Assembly (NCBI RefSeq): GCF_040115645.1
Contig: NC_089570.1
Coordinates: forward strand, 124,001-188,000
Source of the DNA: Euwallacea fornicatus
Taxonomy: Eukaryota; Arthropoda; Insecta; Coleoptera; Curculionidae
Reading direction: 5' to 3'
Length of the DNA stretch: 64,000 nucleotides
Both the position numbers and the translations under genes were made by a program. The notes under the pieces are model-generated. The model was not told the DNA's origin, made no database searches, and was given only the letters and a program-made list of their open reading frames with translations. Below are positions 60,501 through 64,000 of this stretch, piece by piece (positions within the stretch are counted from its first letter, which is position 1; every line of letters starts with the position of its first letter).

Positions 60501-62692
60501 CAGGCACGAAGATAGGAGAATAGGTCTGTAATTCTGAGAACGATTTGAAAGCCCGTTAGGGCTACGCACATGGGAGTATTGTATTAGATGTTTTTCGTGC
60601 TCCCCTTGTACAAGAAAGAGAAATGATAGGTAATAAAACGTCTTGTATGTGAAGTTGATGAGAGCGCATCCCCATAAATTTTTATTTTCCATTTAAAAAC
60701 TTTATCTCTTTCTCGAGTTATAGATAAGATAAAAGTTGAAACGAAATGTATTCAAGCTCCGCCCTTTCGCATAATACATTTGGATACGATTCACATTTTA
60801 TGGAGCAAAAAATATCTATTCGATTGCGGCAGGAATGAAAGTCTGGGCTCAATAGTTAGATACATATTCTTTATTACATGTACTTCAAGAATTACACATT
60901 TATTGCAATAATATTTGAAATTGTTAGTTTGAAAGTAAGTTCAAGTTCGGAATCGTCTTCACTACACTTGCTTTTGAATAAACGCAAAAAATTCCAAACT
61001 TGAACTATTTCTGGTAGAAAATAAATCCTCTATTCGATAGAAAGTAAGTGTTTGTACAATTATTTAAGTACGAATATTTTATCTACAGTTCAACACGAAA
61101 TTCTATACCATTAAACTACCACTTATTTAGGTTGTTGCAAAAATTCATAATGTTTTATTCTCTTATTAAAAGTCGTCTTAGGTTGAGTTTTGCTTATGTA
61201 CAATTAAATGTTCGTCAATGCCCCCGATAATTCTGTGTTATAGCAATAAAAGGGATATCACTTGCTTTAATGAAAATAGCAAACCTACAAACGATCGTGT
61301 GAATTGAAGATGCGTGTAAAATTTGTTGAATATAGCGAAAATTAGGAAATACATATTGCAATGGATTATCAATTATGTTAAAACTTTCCAAATTTTAATA
61401 CATAATAATTGCACTTACTGATGACTCAACTATTGTTTAAAACTTGATAGAAATTAACTCTGCCAAAAACTCAGACGTGGCACTATTAGGTCAATACTTA
61501 TATGTTAGTTAATTTCCACCAAATTTCCATCAACATCTAACCTATCTAGGAAAATTTAATAGTAACGCTTTTTTGCAGAAGCACATTTTCAGAATATATG
61601 ATCTTGTGGAGAAATACATGCATTTTTCACATTAACCCAATTAACTGTATGTACAGACCCATCAACAAACACAATGTACAAGTTCTAATCAGTAAAATCA
61701 ACTTCCTTTATCTTAGTACTAAAATTTGAAAAATACGCAATACCATGAAGCTGAAAATATGTCTTTTTGCATACAATACATTAATCGAGTATTATCATTA
61801 TTATTACTGATTAGATTACATTCAAATTTATTGCACTGAAAAATACGAGCGTGAAATGCTTATGGGGAACCCCTTTGGCTTCTCTTTTATACCTGACAAT
61901 TTCGATGTAAGTTTATGCGGTTTGACAACAATATTTTCAAAAATTTCAAGAGTATCATCCGGCTCTAATCTGGAATTTAAATCTTGTAGTAGTTTTAAAG
62001 GGAGGTTAGCGTTAAGCTGACAGTCGAAACGCAGCTGTGCTTACAGACCCTCTATTTTTAGAACGAGTTTTATACCTGGCTCTTCTCAGACAGAGTGAAA
62101 TGTGAAATTAAGCATAGCCGCGCTTAAAAAAGACACCCTGTATAATACGTACATATCAACATAATTCACAGACGAATGAAAGTAACCTTTTATTGCAGAA
62201 ATGTCGTTTTTTATACTAATATGGCGCTTCCGTTGAAATTTAATGGTACAATTGTGCAGGTGTCGTCTTTAAATGGTATTAACTAGGTGACCTTAGGCCG
62301 GATTCTGCAGAGGTTTAAACCGGACCTGAAATTTATGCTCTGAGATTGATGTATATGCCATTAATTACTTGTCACAATCATGACTTTAACCGTAAGTCAA
62401 GTTTCAACTAAAGGCATACGGCTGGGCCTTAGGGAAAAATACTTCAACTTTTACGTTTAAATTCTTACATAGAATACAACACCCTGTAATTAGTTGTTTT
62501 GCCAAATGGTAAATGTGTATTTAATATGAACAAATTAGAAAATGTGTTTGTTTTAATTCTCTAGATCAATTTTGCACAGTTGATTGAAAATATCCAGCCT
62601 CGTGACTAAAATTAATGAAAATTTCAGTACTATCAGATGTCAGAACCCTCAATTTATACTCTTCAATTTTTTCTTTACTATCCCTCATTTTG
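57586..62692. other. Non-coding region between the large nuclear-protein gene and the OAR gene
   Basis: It holds the promoter of the large gene (near 57.6-57.7 kb) and, on the minus strand, probably the 3' UTR of the homeobox gene. A 111-codon frame at 59578 has no recognisable domain. Single mariner-type ends (acaccctgta) at 62134-62142 and 62478-62488 are relics of elements. Confidence 0.45.
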
Positions 62693-63126
62693 TCAAAAAA
62701 TACCGTGTTCTCCCCCACTGCCGTCCTGATGATGGAGCGTATTTTGATTGGCATCGCAGCCCCCCGAAGGAGGCCTACTTGATTGTACCATCAAATTGTG
62801 GTTCATCAACTTGGCGCTGTGCTCTTGGGCTTTTGCCCTCAAACAAGCTATCGAATTGTTACGGAACACCTCGGGGTCATCCGGGAAGTTCGAGGCCACC
62901 TGCTGCTGGGGGGGCTGCGAGGGCCCCACACTTCCGAGATTCATTTGTTCTTTGTTGTCTAACATTGAAGGTTGAGAGGAGGAGGCGTTGCTTGGGTGGT
63001 TTTGAGAAGATGTGGCGCTGGTGTCGCTGGTGTCCGTGCGCATCGAGGTGGTATCCTCGTGGTCGCTAGTCGTGTTGTCCGACTCTTTGAGTTGTTCAGC
63101 GGCCTCGATGGATTTCCGATGCATTC
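62693..63126 (-). CDS. Last coding exon of a paired-like homeobox gene with an OAR motif (partial)
   Basis: This exon of about 144 codons starts after a good acceptor (ttaattccag, 63127-63136) and stops at 62693. It begins with MHRKSIEAAEQLKESDNTT, then a Ser/Thr/Gln-rich region, then NNSIACLRAKAQEHSAKLMN. That matches the OAR motif, a short C-terminal segment found in paired-like homeodomain transcription factors (Otp, Rx, Arx, Pitx and Prrx types), which often dampens transactivation. The exon ends GGEHGIF. The homeodomain exons must lie beyond 64000. The exact member cannot be named from the OAR alone. Confidence 0.78.
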
Positions 63127-64000
63127 CTGGAATTAATATCGATTAAATTTTTTTTTTATTGGGTTATTTCGGTTAAAAAAAAACGACAAATGGCACTGCA
63201 GTCATTACTCTCCACCGAGATACACTTTCTTCTTGAGGTGATTACAGGTGCTTGTGTAATTTACTATAGATTGGTTGTTTTGCACGACTAAGAGCGCGTT
63301 TCATTATATGTAAATAATAGCAAACCCATTAGACATGCCTATGAAATGTGAATAGTCCATTGAAAAACTGGTCCTAATAGAACTAAAGCTAATTCCTTCC
63401 ATAGGCTGATTGATTTATAAAATTAATTCATACCTATATGTATCATCGAATATCAGGTTACTTCAGGTTAATGCAAACAATATCTACTATACATTCCTAT
63501 TGAGATCGATAAACATATCGTTGTGTCGTTTTAATACCATCATTCGTATAACGTGGCCATGGTACAACAATGCCTGCAAAGTTCAAGTCCACGTAGCAAC
63601 ATTGCTAACTAGTAATATTTATTACTAAAAATAACGTTGCCATTTGTAATTTTTATGCTGCTGTTTTCTTTTTTTTTTTTGCTTTGCAGCTAGCGAGTTT
63701 TTCCAAAACGACCAGAACGCCCTTGACTTGACATAATTTTTATATCTTTAAAACCTTTCTCTTTCTCAACATCAATTTTGCGCATATTTTATGGATGTGT
63801 TTTCCACCGCATGGCAACTTACGATTTTCAATACTGCATATAAGGTTCATTTTTTGCGAGAAATAGGTGCGAAAGTGCATCTGTTAGTGCACCTGCAAGA
63901 AATGATGACAGAGCTTTTATTATATTATGGAATTTCTAGCGATTACGAAGAAACAGATTTAATGAATATGAAGTAACTAATAAACTAACGTATTGAATAT
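63127..64000 (-). other. Intron of the OAR homeobox gene
   Basis: The sequence upstream of the last exon shows no further exon of the gene up to the window end. A 61-codon plus-strand frame at 63791 has no recognisable domain. Confidence 0.5.

Noticed and set aside
62134..62488. Mariner element between acaccctgta motifs
   Set aside because: Both motifs point the same way, so they are not two ends of one element.

Overview
The window comes from an AT-rich insect genome. Evidence for this is the small GT-AG introns (about 52-120 bp), a TATA-binding protein with an insect-type start, a four-Ig/two-FN3 Hedgehog co-receptor of the Ihog/Boi type, a divergent Costal-2-like kinesin (known in insect Hedgehog signalling), a Jockey-type LINE and many Tc1/mariner/pogo elements. 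The insect order cannot be told from the sequence alone.

Region 1 (1-24,600) is a deeply nested stack of TA-targeting DNA transposons. A pogo/Tigger copy (5' end near 13,359, 3' end probably beyond position 1) is split by Tc1 element b (5' end 6,458) and by Tc1 element A1 (8,379-13,091). Element b is split by Tc1 element a (to 5,772), and a is split by a 4.4-kb LINE (691-5,082) with an 8-bp target duplication. A1 keeps an apparently intact 344-aa transposase and carries two palindromic mariner-derived stacks, K1>K2 and B1>B2>B3. A second stack, element E (13,751-22,302), holds F, G (itself holding A2 and I) and H. A long-inverted-repeat mariner derivative, D, lies at 22,976-24,594. TA duplications and matching terminal repeats fix almost every boundary.

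Region 2 (24,600-32,700) has no recognisable coding sequence. It is probably the 5' non-coding part or a large intron of the next gene, with a CpG-rich candidate first exon near 27,500-27,615.

Region 3 (32,700-45,000) has three plus-strand genes: an ihog/boi-like Hedgehog co-receptor (12 coding exons, about 823 aa), a Costal-2-like kinesin (6 coding exons, about 952 aa) and TBP (5 coding exons, 313 aa). Two neighbours acting in one pathway, receptor and cytoplasmic scaffold, is notable.

Region 4 (47,974-57,585, minus strand) is one 20-exon gene for a protein of about 1,840 aa with AT-hook-like motifs and a Cys/His-rich, probably zinc-binding, centre. I do not recognise it. It converges on TBP. 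Region 5 (57,586-64,000) is mostly non-coding and ends with the last coding exon (62,693-63,126, minus strand) of a paired-like homeobox gene carrying an OAR motif; the homeodomain exons lie outside the window.

The most unusual pattern is that three mariner-type elements (K2, B2, B3) each sit at the exact central TA of a perfect palindrome formed by their host element, giving telescoped inverted repeats.
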